In this document: positions 48,786 through 60,624 of the stretch, in pieces | How positions within the stretch are numbered: the first letter of the stretch is position 1 | How the letters are laid out: each line of letters begins with the position of its first letter | NCBI GenBank assembly: GCA_018398765.1 | Contig: JAHBMJ010005049.1 | Span: 1 to 60,729, forward strand | Direction: 5' to 3' | Source of the DNA: Chromera velia | Lineage: Eukaryota; Sar; Chromeraceae | Length of the DNA: 60,729 nt | Position numbers and translations under genes: made by a program | Notes under the pieces: model-generated | What the model was told of the DNA's origin: nothing | Database searches by the model: none | The model's input: only the letters and a program-made list of their open reading frames with translations

Positions 48786-49855
48786 TTGGTTCAGGAGTTG
48801 AACTTCAACTCGTTTGAGCTAACGAATTTGAACATTGTAAGACTTGTTGTTATTTGTTATTGATTGATTGATTGATTTCCGCCAGGAATCCGCCTTAACG
48901 CCTTACCGCAATAATTTTTTGAATAGAAATCTAACAGCAAACGAGAAATGTGCGCGACATGTTTTTAATTATTTTCTATTATTTTTAAACAGTTTGATGA
49001 ATTTGTTTAATACATATGGGTACATATGGGTTGCTGTGATAAGTGATAAGCGATTTATTGGTACCCTGGGAAGCTAGAACACTGTTGCTGTTTTGTCTTT
49101 TAGATTTCGCCTCCGCTCTGTTTTCTGACCGATCTACTCTGATTACCTATTCCCGCTGATGTAGAGTTTGTACTAGTTTGTACAGCTATATATAGACGTC
49201 GTAGCATGCTCTTAGTATTACCTTATATCTACACTAAGCTGCACCTTACACTATCTTAGGAAAGGATAGGATTTATATTTGGGGTACCTCCGAGTCCGAG
49301 GTCCACTGCTTAGAAAAGGTTTATACCATCGGCAGCCACATACAGCGCCGTTTTTGGAAAACAACTAAGAGTCAGCTAGTTACCTTATCTCCCAAAGGAC
49401 TGATCGATCAACTAATTTTGCTCTTTTCAGACACCCAGAACATAAAACAGCCACCCTTGTATTACATGGTTGCACGGAACTCGCAACGGGAGTGAGGGAG
49501 TGAATGCGAACTTCAAGTAGTTCTGTAGCTTATACAGGGTTTGCCGCCGTATGCGGGGTGCCGGCGGGCGAAGGTCCGCGCCAGCGCGGGGGGCCTCCGT
49601 TTTGTGACCCGGCCGCCGGTCCGCATGGAGCCGGTTGGGGACGCACGCAGCCATGCATGCATGCAGCGGGCCAACAATATTATAATTCATGCACAGAATG
49701 TCTGACCTTCATTGGCAATTGTGATTGAGTTTCCGTCAAATCCACATTTCCATGAATGTCCTTACAAAGGAACTGAAATATTTCAGGAAGTCTGAAAGGT
49801 CAGGAAAAGGTGCAGAAAAGGTTATCGTGAGAAAAAGATGAGGGGGTGAGAAAAG
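48786..49855. other. AT-rich spacer and 5' flank of the YdcZ-type gene
   Basis: AT-rich from about 48820 to 49420 with no credible gene. A GC-rich island at about 49545-49640 and a TGCATGCATGCA box at 49654-49665 precede the next gene by about 190 bp. Confidence 0.45.
49654..49665. promoter_or_regulatory. TGCATGCA box
   Basis: TGCATGCATGCA, about 190 bp upstream of the first ATG (49856) of the membrane-protein gene and just downstream of a GC-rich island, the same arrangement as at 35580 and 46015. Confidence 0.4.
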
Positions 49856-51194
49856 ATGCAAAAGATTGTCGTCTGCCTCGCTGGGTTCGCAGCAGGGGCT
49901 GCATGCGAATCCGTTCGTGACAACGATGATGGTTTTGATGGGTCGGCTTCTGGGATCTCCTCTCTGGGCCCTTGTGTTCAACTACGCAGGTATCCTTCTT
50001 GTGTCTCCTTGGCTCGCAGTGAAAGGCGTGCCTTTAAGGGAGTGCTGGGTCGAGTTGCGAAAGAAGATCAAAGAGGACCGGAGAGAGGCCTTCTCTCTCT
50101 TGGGAGCTCTTGTTGGGGTTTGTTGCAACCTGTGTTACTTGTTTGCCCAAGACAGGCTCGGTGCTGCGATCACTTTTGTCGTTGCCATCGCAGCTATTTC
50201 TGTCTTCACTACAATTCTGGATTGCACAGGAATCCTCTGGGCACAGAAGCGGTCACACACGACAATGGAGCTAGTCAGCACCGTTGTCATTGCGCTTGGG
50301 GCCGTTTTGTCCCAGATGGATCGGCTGATTGAGGCAGACCAAAGTTTCAAGGCCGAAGATTTCGCTTTGACGTTTGTAGCAATGACGGGTGGTGTGCTTG
50401 CAGTGGTGCAGTCGGCTTTCAACAAACGGTTGACAGAAGTGCTGACGAATTCTTGGAGGACTGTCACGTGGGCTGCAGTCCTCGGACTGTTCCTCTCCGT
50501 CTTCGTTGCCCTCTGCGTGGAACCCGACCCGGGGTTTGAGAACGTGCAGGGGTCAGACGCGTGGAAGTTCTTTAGTGGTGTAATCAACAGCTTCGGCCTA
50601 GTGACGCGACAGTGGACCCCCAGGTACCTCGGCTTCCTCCTAGCGTTCAAGGTCTCTATGACCGGGCAGCTGGTCGGTGCACTGATCTATGACTCATTTC
50701 TGCACTACCTTGGTCTTGAGAAGAGAACCCCCACAGTATTCCGTCTAATCGGGGCTTCTGTTGTAATTGTGGGTTTGTTTCTTTCAATCTCCATGGAGAG
50801 GTGGAAGAAAACTTTGCGGAGCGTGTCTCGCTCCTTCAGCCGAGTTTTCCGAGGCAAGTACTCTTCTAGTGGAGGAATCGTCAATATCCAAAAAGTGCAG
50901 CCGGGTGAGGAGGGAGTGGACGGGGAGGAAAAGGCAAAAGGTGGTGGGGGGAAGGCAGAGGCAGAAGGGGAAGACGAGAATGCACATGCAAGCGAAGTGG
51001 GACAGGACGTCGACGGGGGGGGGCATGAAGGTCAACCAATAGAAGGGGACCTAGAGGATCTTGCCGCCACCGCTGTAGTCGCCCCCGCGGTACGGCGTTC
51101 GAGTCTTCCCCGCCCGTCTGTCCAGCCGTCTGTAGCAGGAGCGGGAAGGAAGAGTGTGCAGGTCCTCAGCGCTCGGGGAAGTATGGGGAAGTGA
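49856..51194 (+). CDS. DMT-superfamily membrane protein with two tandem YdcZ (DUF606) repeats; apparent frameshift near the start
   Basis: The main frame runs to 51194 without introns. It contains two homologous halves of about 140 residues, each with four to five hydrophobic helices, in the style of bacterial YdcZ/DUF606 transporters (GRLLGSPLWALVFNYAG and, in the second half, TWAAVLGLFLSVF; then DRLGAAITFVVAIAA and SMTGQLVGALIYDSF). A polar, Gly/Glu/Lys-rich tail of about 120 residues follows, probably cytosolic. The main frame has no ATG before 49926, which is inside repeat 1. The ATG at 49856 opens another frame reading MQKIVVCLAGFAAG, exactly the missing first helix. The two frames meet at a GGGG run (49895-49898), so a one-base indel or sequencing error is likely. 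An alternative is an upstream exon spliced at the CAG near 49890. The substrate is unknown. Confidence 0.72.
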
Positions 51195-52863
51195 CGACTC
51201 AGATAGTGATGGGGGGGCGGAGGAGGAGGCTGTCGAGCCATCGAGAAATTCGGTGGCGTATCAGAAAAGACTGCGAAACTCTATTCTCAAGCCAGCGTGA
51301 GACGTTGAAGGAAGGTCTATCAAAAATGATGCACAGAGGCTTCAGAAGCTCCAGAATGGCGTGCATGCGCAGTCCGGGCTGGGTCAAACTAGGATCGAAG
51401 AGCCGGGTGGGTGCTTCTGCTCTCCAGATCTCGAGTCAATCTTGAATTCGATCTTTCAGTTAAGGGTGCATGAACATGCAGGAGCTCAGTTCAGAGGGTT
51501 TATCAAAACATGCGTATAGTCAAGAGAAGGGTTGGGAGGCAACCTTTTGCTTTCCGACTGCCTCCATACTTTATGAAAATGCAGATGCAGACGCGTAATT
51601 CATCTGTACTGCTGAATTCAAAACTTTTGAATCAAAAGTTCAAACACGTACGATCAAGGAGCACCACGGCAACATACAGACCGTGACGTAGACTGTGACT
51701 GTAAAGCTGTTATTATAATACATGATCTGGGGAACCGATCGAGATCGAGCCAGATTATTTACTTAACTAAAGCTGAGTTAAAAGCTCTGTATAGACAGAG
51801 TTCATTGCATTGATTACAATTCTAATTGTAACTATATATGCATGTTTTAAAAATTGAAAACCTAATATAGTATACAAAAAAAAATTATGGATTAAGAAAC
51901 TGAATAAATTCAATAAAAAAATGGTTGCAGAATTTTTTTTCTTTCTTTAAATTTGTTACAAGAGTCTGATCATACGACTTTTATGTGACAGACTAGCTAG
52001 GTGACAAATTACGATCAAGAAACTTAAAGCCTCGATCATATGCCAGTGAGCAGTAAGGAAATCATTCTCAGTAACTAGCATTGTAAGAGGTGTTGCTGCT
52101 AGTCAGTGTCTAGGCTAGTTTCTAGGTCAGTGTGTGCACTACCAAGTGCTAGCACTAATGCTATAGTCAGGCAGGCTGAGACAGCTAATCTTATTGCACT
52201 GGCAGTCCGGGTATAGACTAGGGATAACTACGGTATAATCCGTATAGTAGACCTTAATTCAAGCTGAAGACATTGAATAGTCATCATAATAAATGGAAAA
52301 CTGTAACAAAAACTTTACTACTTGAGAGTATAATCGATGTGTACAGACTACACAGTACTACATACTGGCAGTACAGTGTACTATGTACATAATAATCCTA
52401 ACATTATTTATATCTTAAATCACAACATGCTCTAGAACCTAGTCTAGAACATGCTATTAAAGCTAGTATCATAGTAGTAATAATACTGTAGTATGAACGG
52501 CTCAGACATCGGCTCTGGGAATTAGACTAGGAATCAGAAAGGATCGAATCAGCTTTAAAGCCTCTGTACGTTGCCAACTAGGTTGCCAATGAACTTTAGC
52601 ATCAACTTCAACTTCCGCTGCGTTGACAAGATAAAAGCCGCCCTTGAATGACCGCCATTGAAGTGCACTGGCATTACTGGGTGACTCTGGGTCTGCCAGT
52701 GGGATCATCTAATGCGCATCAGCAGGCAGAGTCCAACGACACTCGTTTACAAAACAGACCAAAAGACATCTGCACGGCAAAAGCTCGTATACATAGTAAA
52801 AAGGAGACCAGTGACGTATGCACACGCACAAATGTTCCCTTTCTGCATGCTAATCTACAGGTC
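51195..52863. other. AT-rich spacer between convergent genes
   Basis: Between the stop of the YdcZ-type gene and the stop of the minus-strand sedolisin. Mixed to about 51460, then AT-rich to about 52640. No domain-bearing frame, RNA gene or transposon terminus was recognised. Confidence 0.5.
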
Positions 52864-53115
52864 CTAATCTGATTCCGAAGAGTCCGATGCGGTGTCCCCA
52901 CCCGCTCCCGGCCGGTCCATATTGCGCTGGGAGACTGTCAGTCTTCCCTGCCTGGTCTGCCTCCCAGAGGATTGCCCTCCCGAGTTGCCCTTCCTGCCTC
53001 CCCCCCTCGAAGAGCCGTGCTGAGTTCCATTCCCTGCCAGCCTGTGGGACTCGGAGGCTGTCCCTCCGGCTGCCTCCTCATCGTCTGCATCATCTGCAGG
53101 TGCACGCACGGCACG

Positions 53116-53175
<60 letters not shown>

Positions 53176-55749
53176 GAGAGGGGGGGGGNNNNNNNNNNNN
53201 NNNNNNNNNNNNNNNNNNNNNNNNNNNNNGGGGGGGGGGGGGGGGTATGCATACATACATATGTATGTATACATGAACACATGCACATTGAAAGAGAGGG
53301 GAAATAGATACTATGTGTGCATCCTCATCCCCGTCCTCAGCCCTGTCCACTCACACATTTACCCTCTTACTCATGCAGTCTTTCCTCGACTCAATCCCTC
53401 ACTCACTTACTCACTAACCCACGCACACACCCACTGACTTAGTCAGTCGCTCACTTCACCCTCAGTCTCGTCCCTCAGAATTTCATCATAGGTCTCATCA
53501 TCCGCTCACTTTCCCCCCTTCTGGCCCCCTTCAGCCCTGACTCACCCCCCCACTCAATCACTCACTCACTCACCGAAATCTGGAGGCAAGATGTTCCTCT
53601 GCTCAGGGATCCGCAGAGGCTGGCGAGAGAGCGACATGCCCCTGCAGAGAGGGAGAGAGAACAACAGACAGACGGGGCCTTGAGTAATTCAACATTCCCC
53701 TGAAAAACTTAATTCGAAACCCGTTTACAGGAAGAGGCGGCAAGGAGTTTTGTGCTCTGTTCTCAAGCCCTTCATTTTGCGCCTTCCAGCGGCTGCGAGA
53801 GAACTGAAGGACCCTCTCCTCTGACGGGACTGTGCCACCTGACCGAAAGAAAACGACGGAGTACAAACGGGTAGGTATGGGACAGAAGAAAAGGGGGGGA
53901 GCTGGAGAAGGGACGGACGTAAAGAAAGAAGAGGAAGCGAGAGAGACCACCTAGGCTACGGCAGAGAAAGAAGCCGCTCCTTTCATCTGTTCAACAAAGG
54001 CTTATGTCATCTTTCACTCTCTTTCTCTTCCGTTGTTTCTTCTCTGTATAAGAAAGCACGCTGATCGACTTACAGTGGGCTGTCTCCATCATCCCCTGCC
54101 CTTTGGACGAAGCGTTTGCACAGACACCAGAGGAGTGTTGACAACACGACCGCAGAAGACAGACCCAAAATTGCGTACATCACGTTGTCGAACATCTGCA
54201 GGAAGAAGGAATATGGAGGTATGCAGTACGACGTCTGCCTGTGCAGAGGAAGAAGCACAACACAGAAGGATGAAAGATACTCCCAGAAAAATCGGTAAAG
54301 AAAACACCGTATCCAAACAGAACCAAGAAACAGTAAGCTTAGAACCAGTGTCGCGTTGAGAGCCCCCCCATACTTCCCGTGAGTTCCCCTCCGGCTGCAC
54401 CTCATCCATACACCCACCTGTCGACGTGGTTTCGGAGGGCCTTCCGGTACCTCTGCCGCTTCTGACGGAGACAATCCACTGTCAGAGGACTCGGAGGGTT
54501 TGTCCTTGTCTCCCTCGTTTTCTTCTGGGATTTCAATCACCTCCCCGTCTGGCTGCTCCTCTCCTGCAGGGATCGAGATCGTTTCCTCCAGCTCTCCTTC
54601 CCCCTCCTCTGAAGTCCCCCCTTCACCTTCTCCTCCCCCCCCTGATGGCGTTGAGGGCTCCTCTGAAGGGGCAGGAGAGGGGGGAGCGTCGGTGGGACCC
54701 TGTGCCTCTTCCGTCTCCTTCGCTGGCGGGGAACCGTCTCCCGTCTCCGTTGCATCCACAGGCACGGCAGCAGCAGTAGCAGGGACCGCAACCCCCCCAG
54801 CCCCCTTCCCGTTGAGAGCCGCCGTCTCCTTCCCTGCCCGCCGCAGAATCTCATCAGCAATGCGCTGCCATCGAGGACTCCCCCACCCCGTCGTGACATC
54901 CCAGCCAGGAGACGCATAGAACCCCACGGGGCAACAGTTCCCAATCGCGCACCGGTTGTTCCCAACGACCACATCGTTGAAGAACCCCCCCGTCTCCCCG
55001 AGGGTGTAGATAAGAGGATTCAGAAAGCCCAGAGGAGGGAGACCTGAAAAGAAAGAAAAAACAAGGGAGCGAAAGAAAGGGAACAAACGTTTGATCTATC
55101 TAAAGGGAAGAAAACGCAAAATCAGAACAACGCAACTTCAGTTTTTGAAAGTCTACCTTGACAAAAAAAAGAAGAAAAAACGTGCTAGCGCATTGTTTGA
55201 AGGAAAGAAAAGGAAAGAGGAGAGATAAACAAGATACCAAAAGAGGAAACGGAAAAATTGGATCACGGAAGTACCTCGAGATAGACGAAGATCGTTCCAC
55301 AGCGTTGCCATCAAAGCCACCAGAGGAGTAGAAGCACTGGTGCCAGACACCAGAGTCCAACGGCTTCCCATTCGAATCGGGAAATTCACTGCGACGGCCG
55401 ACAGATCCGGGTGCCCTCTTCCCTTTCGATTAAACGAGAAGGTATGCCCAGTCGTGTTTCCCGGCAGTTCTCCCCTCATCTCACTCTGCTTTAGATACGT
55501 CGCAACAGCCTTCTTCTGATATTCTGGAGCGTCAAAATGGGACGAGAACCCCCCCCCTCCCGTAATCTTCCCCCCCAGATCGTGCTGACTCAAAACCTCC
55601 CCTGGAGGATCGCACCCCCCCACCCGCCTGCAGAGGGGAAGCCAATCCCGAGACAGCATCGTCCCTCCAACGGAGGTCACGAAGGGCAGAGAGCCGGGAA
55701 GCTCGGCTCGACCCTCACTGCACACCGAACTGTCGGTCCGCGCCCTGAA

Positions 55750-55808
<59 letters not shown>

Positions 55809-55829
55809 AGAGACACAGACACAGACACA

Positions 55830-55923
<94 letters not shown>

Positions 55924-58900
55924 CCGGGGACGTTCTGGCCTGACGTATGCATAGGAGTCTTTGGGACACAAAAATGCCGGAGGGTAGACAAGCAGGAAAG
56001 GAGAAGGAAAGGAAGGGCGGATAAGGAAATAATCGGCAAATATCCCCATGCATCCACCTTTCCACTGTACATGGAATTGGAATGCAGGCACCTTCACAGA
56101 GACTCAACAAATCTTCTTCTAATTCGCGACAATAACTCCCATAAATCTCTTCTTCGGTTCTTTTCCCAATCTTCATCCATCCCTCTGCTGACTCACTTGT
56201 ACGCAGCGACACCATCGTCTCCCGATGCAGCCAGCACGGTCGCTCCTCTTGCAGCCAGCTTCAGAGTCTCGATGTGCAGTCTCCTGACGGTCTCGGGGGT
56301 GAACTCTTTTTCATCGTCTCCGTAGGAAATTGAATGAACCAGAGGCAGGGGGGGGCGTGTCGACTTCTTTTTAGCTCGGTCTGCCTCTTCAGTTTCTGTG
56401 GTCTCTTGATTTCGAAGGCTTCTTTTCCTTTTCCGTCTGTCTGTGTGAACTTCCTCCTTCATTTCCTCGGGTTCCCACTCCAGAGGGGAGTCAGAAAGCA
56501 GAGCCGACCAACGGAGGAAAGGTTCTTCCCCACTCGACGCATCCCGCCCCCCAAAGGAGAGCACGACCGTCTTGACGTTGGGGGCGATCCCGTTGACCCA
56601 CTCGACGTCTAGTGCTGCCTCTTCTCCTGTCACTGCCCCAATCTGCTCGTCATTCGGGCCCTTGACGCTCAACAGCCCATCCCCCTCATCAACAAGAGAG
56701 GACGACATGATCCCTGCACTCTCTCTGAAACCCTCCAGATCCCCCCTCAGGAAGTATTGCTCGAGGAACTCTGCAATCCCAACACTCCTATGAGGGCCTT
56801 TCAGTTCTGTACCAAGAGGAAGTCCGTACAGGGTAGAGAGCAGCCCAGGGCTCGCGATGGGCAAACAAGTCACTGAGGGTGCCTGCACGCCAGGCAGACA
56901 TTTAAAAAAATGGAGGAAAGGAGGCAATTTCTGTACAAAGAAAATCGACCGAGGGCAAACGAGAAAGGAAGATACATCATCTCACGCGAGAGAAAAAGAC
57001 AGCGCCTAGAAGAAGCGGTGAGTCGATCAAAGCCAACGAGAATCCTAGACCACCCCGCCAATCCTCCTCTGACTGACTGACGTCATCATAAGAGCTCCAC
57101 TCGCTCGCCCTGAATCCCCCTGCACCCCCCTCGCCTGCGAAGACTGCGCGAATGCGGAGCCGCACTCTGCAAAGCAAAGTGGCGGGAAGAAAGCAAAACC
57201 AAGTCAGACAAAAAAATGTGCAGGCGACAAACGAACAAAGAAAAAAAAGAACAATGTCCTTTATTGTGTGGCTCCCTACAGAAGACAGAAATGCGCAGCT
57301 TCAACTAAGCCCAGTGCAGATTCATCTCTCACATGTCCCATACCACTTCTCTCGCTAGTCCCTTGAGGTCTTCTTCCCTCCTCCAAAAACGACCAATGCC
57401 TCTCAACGCCAATCATGAATTGACCCCTTCTTTCTTTCTTCCGCGCTGGATTCGAAGATCAGGAAAAAGACAGATCGAGTGTCTGTCTGGTCGACCTTTT
57501 CCCATCCCATTCCATCATACCGCAAGCCACCGCTTTACCTTTTGTAGAGGAGGAAGTCGCGGTCCTCCACCAGCACCTGCAGCTCGACACACTCTGTCCC
57601 GCCACACATCCGCCTCCTCTCTTTGAAGAACGAGGCACCACCCAGTGCAGGCAAGAAGACCACCTTCGAGTGTCTATGCCCTGGCTTCTTCTGCCCTTCC
57701 GACTCCTGTGCGTCTCCGTTCTCTGCAGAAGGAGACGGCGAGCTCGGCCCCGTCTCCCCTCCCGAGGAAGCGGAGGAAGACAGGGAAGAGGTTGTGTTCA
57801 GTAGAGGCTCGACAATGTCCTCCCCCTGCATGAGGAGTTCAAGACGATCAACTGGGGAGGAACTGCACAGCCCCGTCTCGAGGGAGTCTGAAGCTGCGAC
57901 GGACCGGGAAGTCTCACCCGCGCCAGAGGCAGGACAGTAGACCATCAGGCTGAAGGACAAACGACCGTTGGCTGAGACGAGAGACTCCGAATCGATCTGG
58001 GGAGAGGCGAGGGCAGAAGATTTGAAAGAAGGAAAGATGGACAGAGACACGGGAGATGCAGCAACAGAAGGAGAGGGGGAAGGGGAAGGGGAGGGTGCTT
58101 CTGTCTTTGTCTGGTTCGCAGGAGTGTCGGTAGGGGAGGGGGTCGTCGCGTCACTCTGAGCCGTCTCTGCAGGGGGCACGGTTTCTGTTTCGTTTTGGGA
58201 GACTTCAGGAGGAGACACCGTCTCCGTCTCTGGCTTGGTCTCTGTCTCTACCTGCGCTTCGTTTGTCGTCTCTGGCCCGGCCTGCGTCTCGCTCTCCTCA
58301 CCCGTATCTGTGTGCATCTCACTGTCTGTCTCTGCTGCGCTCTCGGGCGAGGTCTCCGTCTCCGCCTTGCTTGGATCATCGGAGACAGCGGTGGTGTCCG
58401 TCTCGTTGTCTGCCGTCCATGACCTGGCGACAGCGGCCGTATCTGGAGGCCTGGCACCTTCCAGGTTCAGTGGGGTGGCCTGTCTTTCCTCTGCAGACTC
58501 AGAGAGGTCTGCAAAGAATAGGCTGATAGACTCAACTACCTTCTCTACGTCTGGGGGAAGAACTGGTGGGTGGTCGAATGTGACAATCGAGTTCGACTTC
58601 CTCAGGTCAACCCTCCCGAGCCGCCTGCCCGGCTGCGATCTCGCTCTGCGAGTGACCACTGTGGTGTTGAAGGCGGCATTGACTTGAGCCACTGTGGCGT
58701 TGAGCAGTGCGAAGTCTTGGGTCCGGACAAACTGCAGATCACTTTCTGGAAAGTGATGCGAGACGAAGTCCGAAAGACTCTGACGATCTTTCTCCGCAGG
58801 GGCAATCAGTTCCGCAATATCTTCGGGGCTCAGGAACTTGCCATAAAGCGACCCATCCGGATCAGCTGCCTCAAGTGCCTTTTCTTCGAGGGTCTCAATG

Positions 58901-59076
58901 TTTCGTTGCTGGAGTGCAAAGAGCACCTCAAGGAGGTCAGAGTCGGGCAGAGCAAACCCCCCAGCCGTCTCCTCAGCAGTGTCATCTGAATCATGGAGAT
59001 CCAGGTAGAACGCGCTGTGTACTCTCTCTACAATGAGAGCCACAGCACAAATGCTGATCAACGTAAGCACACTCAT
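52864..59076 (-). CDS. Membrane-anchored sedolisin (S53 serine-carboxyl peptidase, tripeptidyl-peptidase-like), eight exons
   Basis: Exons 59076-57539, 57166-57082, 56882-56197, 55744-55275, 55043-54418, 54195-54074, 53641-53574 and 53093-52864 join in phase to give 1274 residues. Residues 1-21 are a signal peptide. Residues of about 45-195 match the pro-kumamolisin activation domain. Residues 200-510 are a Thr/Glu/Pro/Ser-rich insert with many ETET and PSPSPS runs. The catalytic domain spans about 545-995: Glu629 and Asp633 in [10 protein letters not shown], oxyanion Asp763 in SGDDG, nucleophile Ser906 in SGTSAS, and a Ca2+-site-like region ([18 protein letters not shown]). It also carries a Lys/Arg-rich insert near 685-720. 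After an acidic stalk, residues of about 1140-1161 form one transmembrane helix, followed by a tail of about 110 residues. The enzyme should cleave at acidic pH in the lumen or outside the cell. Most S53 enzymes are soluble, so the anchor is unusual. Confidence 0.88.
53118..53176 (-). repeat. (CA)n, sense (TG)n, just upstream of the last sedolisin acceptor
   Basis: A (CA)n run with two TA interruptions on the plus strand. In the sense orientation of the gene it reads (TG)n and ends about 24 nt before the acceptor of the final exon. Confidence 0.8.
53189..53229. other. Assembly gap (41 N) flanked by G runs
   Basis: 41 N bases lie between homopolymer G runs (about 8 on the left, 16 on the right), inside the last intron of the sedolisin gene. 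Its true length is unknown and no coding sequence should be affected. Confidence 0.97.
55751..55922 (-). repeat. Long (CA)n(GA)n microsatellite in a sedolisin intron
   Basis: About 150 bp of (CA)n with a short (GACA) interruption, then (GA)n. On the sense strand it reads (TC)n then (TG)n and ends only a few bases before the CTGTTTCAG acceptor of exon 55744-55275. Confidence 0.9.
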
Positions 59077-59915
59077 TGAAGTGGACGTCTCAGTCTGACG
59101 AACGCTTCTCCACCAGACCCGTTGTAGATCGGCAGATCAATCAAACGGCAGGACAGCAACAAGAGACTGTGGGACTTCTCTTCCAAGTATGGGCTGTGCT
59201 CCGCAAGAGAGCCCTAGAGAGGTTTCTGGAATGCCGATTTCTGCCATACATGCAGTGTCATCTTCCGGCCTGTATATTGCTGTGTCATAATGTCACACTA
59301 TATGTGGTGGTCACTGCATGGTGTGACCTTAAAGTGCGCGCCGCCACATTGCCCAAAGCCACGTACGTACGCGATCGATCGATCGGCGCGATATGAGCCA
59401 CGTGTTCGCGCGCCGCCGCGCGGGCGTGCATGGTTAATTTCTGAGATGTCATCGAATTGATGCCTTCTCTTCCGAGTGATTCCGAGTGTGCTTTCTATGA
59501 TTTTCTGCGTGCTTTCTGAATGCGAGGGGCTCTTCAAAGGCCCTTCATCACCTCAGTAAACTCTTTGCGAAGAAGACTCGCGGACTGATTTCTTCCTTTG
59601 ATTCTTGTCTGTGAGTTCTTATTGTTGGATGTTGCGGTGTCTGATATCCTTTTTTCTTTCGAGAGTCGAAACGTATCTCTCTCTGTCGCCAAGTGCTCAC
59701 ACACACGCACACGGGCGCTTCCCGATGGATCGGTCGGATTGCATTTGCAGTTCTTCAATCCATCTTGCCCTGTGGAGCAAACGTCTGGAAGCTGAGGAAA
59801 GGAGTGCCTCGAACTTCGAAGATCTCAAGTGATCCCAGAGTGAGATACATAGACTGACCGATCAAGTGTGCCTGTCCTCGACGGGTTTCCTTCCTTCAAG
59901 AAACGAGCGCACAGG
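59077..59915. promoter_or_regulatory. Divergent promoter region at the right end
   Basis: An 839-bp spacer between the sedolisin ATG and the ATG of the right-edge gene. A GC-rich island with (CGAT)n and CGCGCGCCGCCGCGCG-like palindromes lies at about 59335-59425. No exon is supported. Confidence 0.4.
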
Positions 59916-60584
59916 ATGACCAGAGCCGCCACAGGATCCCAGTGGAAGGGGCCGGAGATCCTCTTGGATTTACCAATTTTGTTCGGTAAGTTAGACGCGT
60001 TGCGGGCGAGGTCGGATGTCTCCTCTTTGCTTGCTTGCATGTCGTGTCCTTTTGTCCTTCCGCTGGCCGTGGTTTCAACTCCTCACAGATGCATCTGTTG
60101 TTCTCTTCTGCTCCCAGAACGACCACACATTCCGCTTAAAGTTTCATATTTTTTGTCGTTGCTCTGCTCTCTGTCCTCCAAGCCCTTCTCTTTTCATCTC
60201 CTTTTCCCTTCCTTTTTTTTGGCTTCAGCACGTCTGTCTGCCTCTCTCTCACACACACACGCTCTCTCTCTCTGTGAGTCTCTCTGTCTGCTCGTGTGCT
60301 GCAGTACCCATCGGTGCCCATCGCGTTTTTTTTCTTGAAGCCGGTGACGTCTTCTCATTGGTCGAGGCCAACTTTGAGGAGAAATGGTCTCTCCGGAGGA
60401 AGAAACGCCAACGAAGGAGGGGGGGGGGATTGGTGTGATGACATTGAAGAGATCACATGCAGGGTAGGGTATTGGTAGCATCAGAGACGGACCAACAGCT
60501 GGAACGCAACGTCCGCGTCTATCTTTCCCTCGTTGTCTCTCTCCCTCTCTCTCTCTCTTTCGCTCTCTCTTTCCGTGTGTATGT

Positions 60585-60624
<40 letters not shown>

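Noticed and set aside
47481-48863. Several long open frames rich in Ser/Phe/Leu or Lys/Glu/Arg
   Set aside because: They are all generated by (CTTT)n and (CCTT)n repeats, with no domain, no conserved start and all frames open at once.
53720-53840. Extra sedolisin exon reading [19 protein letters not shown]
   Set aside because: Its acceptor phase does not match the GTAAGT donor at 54073, whereas joining 54074 directly to 53641 is in phase. I left it in the intron, though an alternative transcript is possible.
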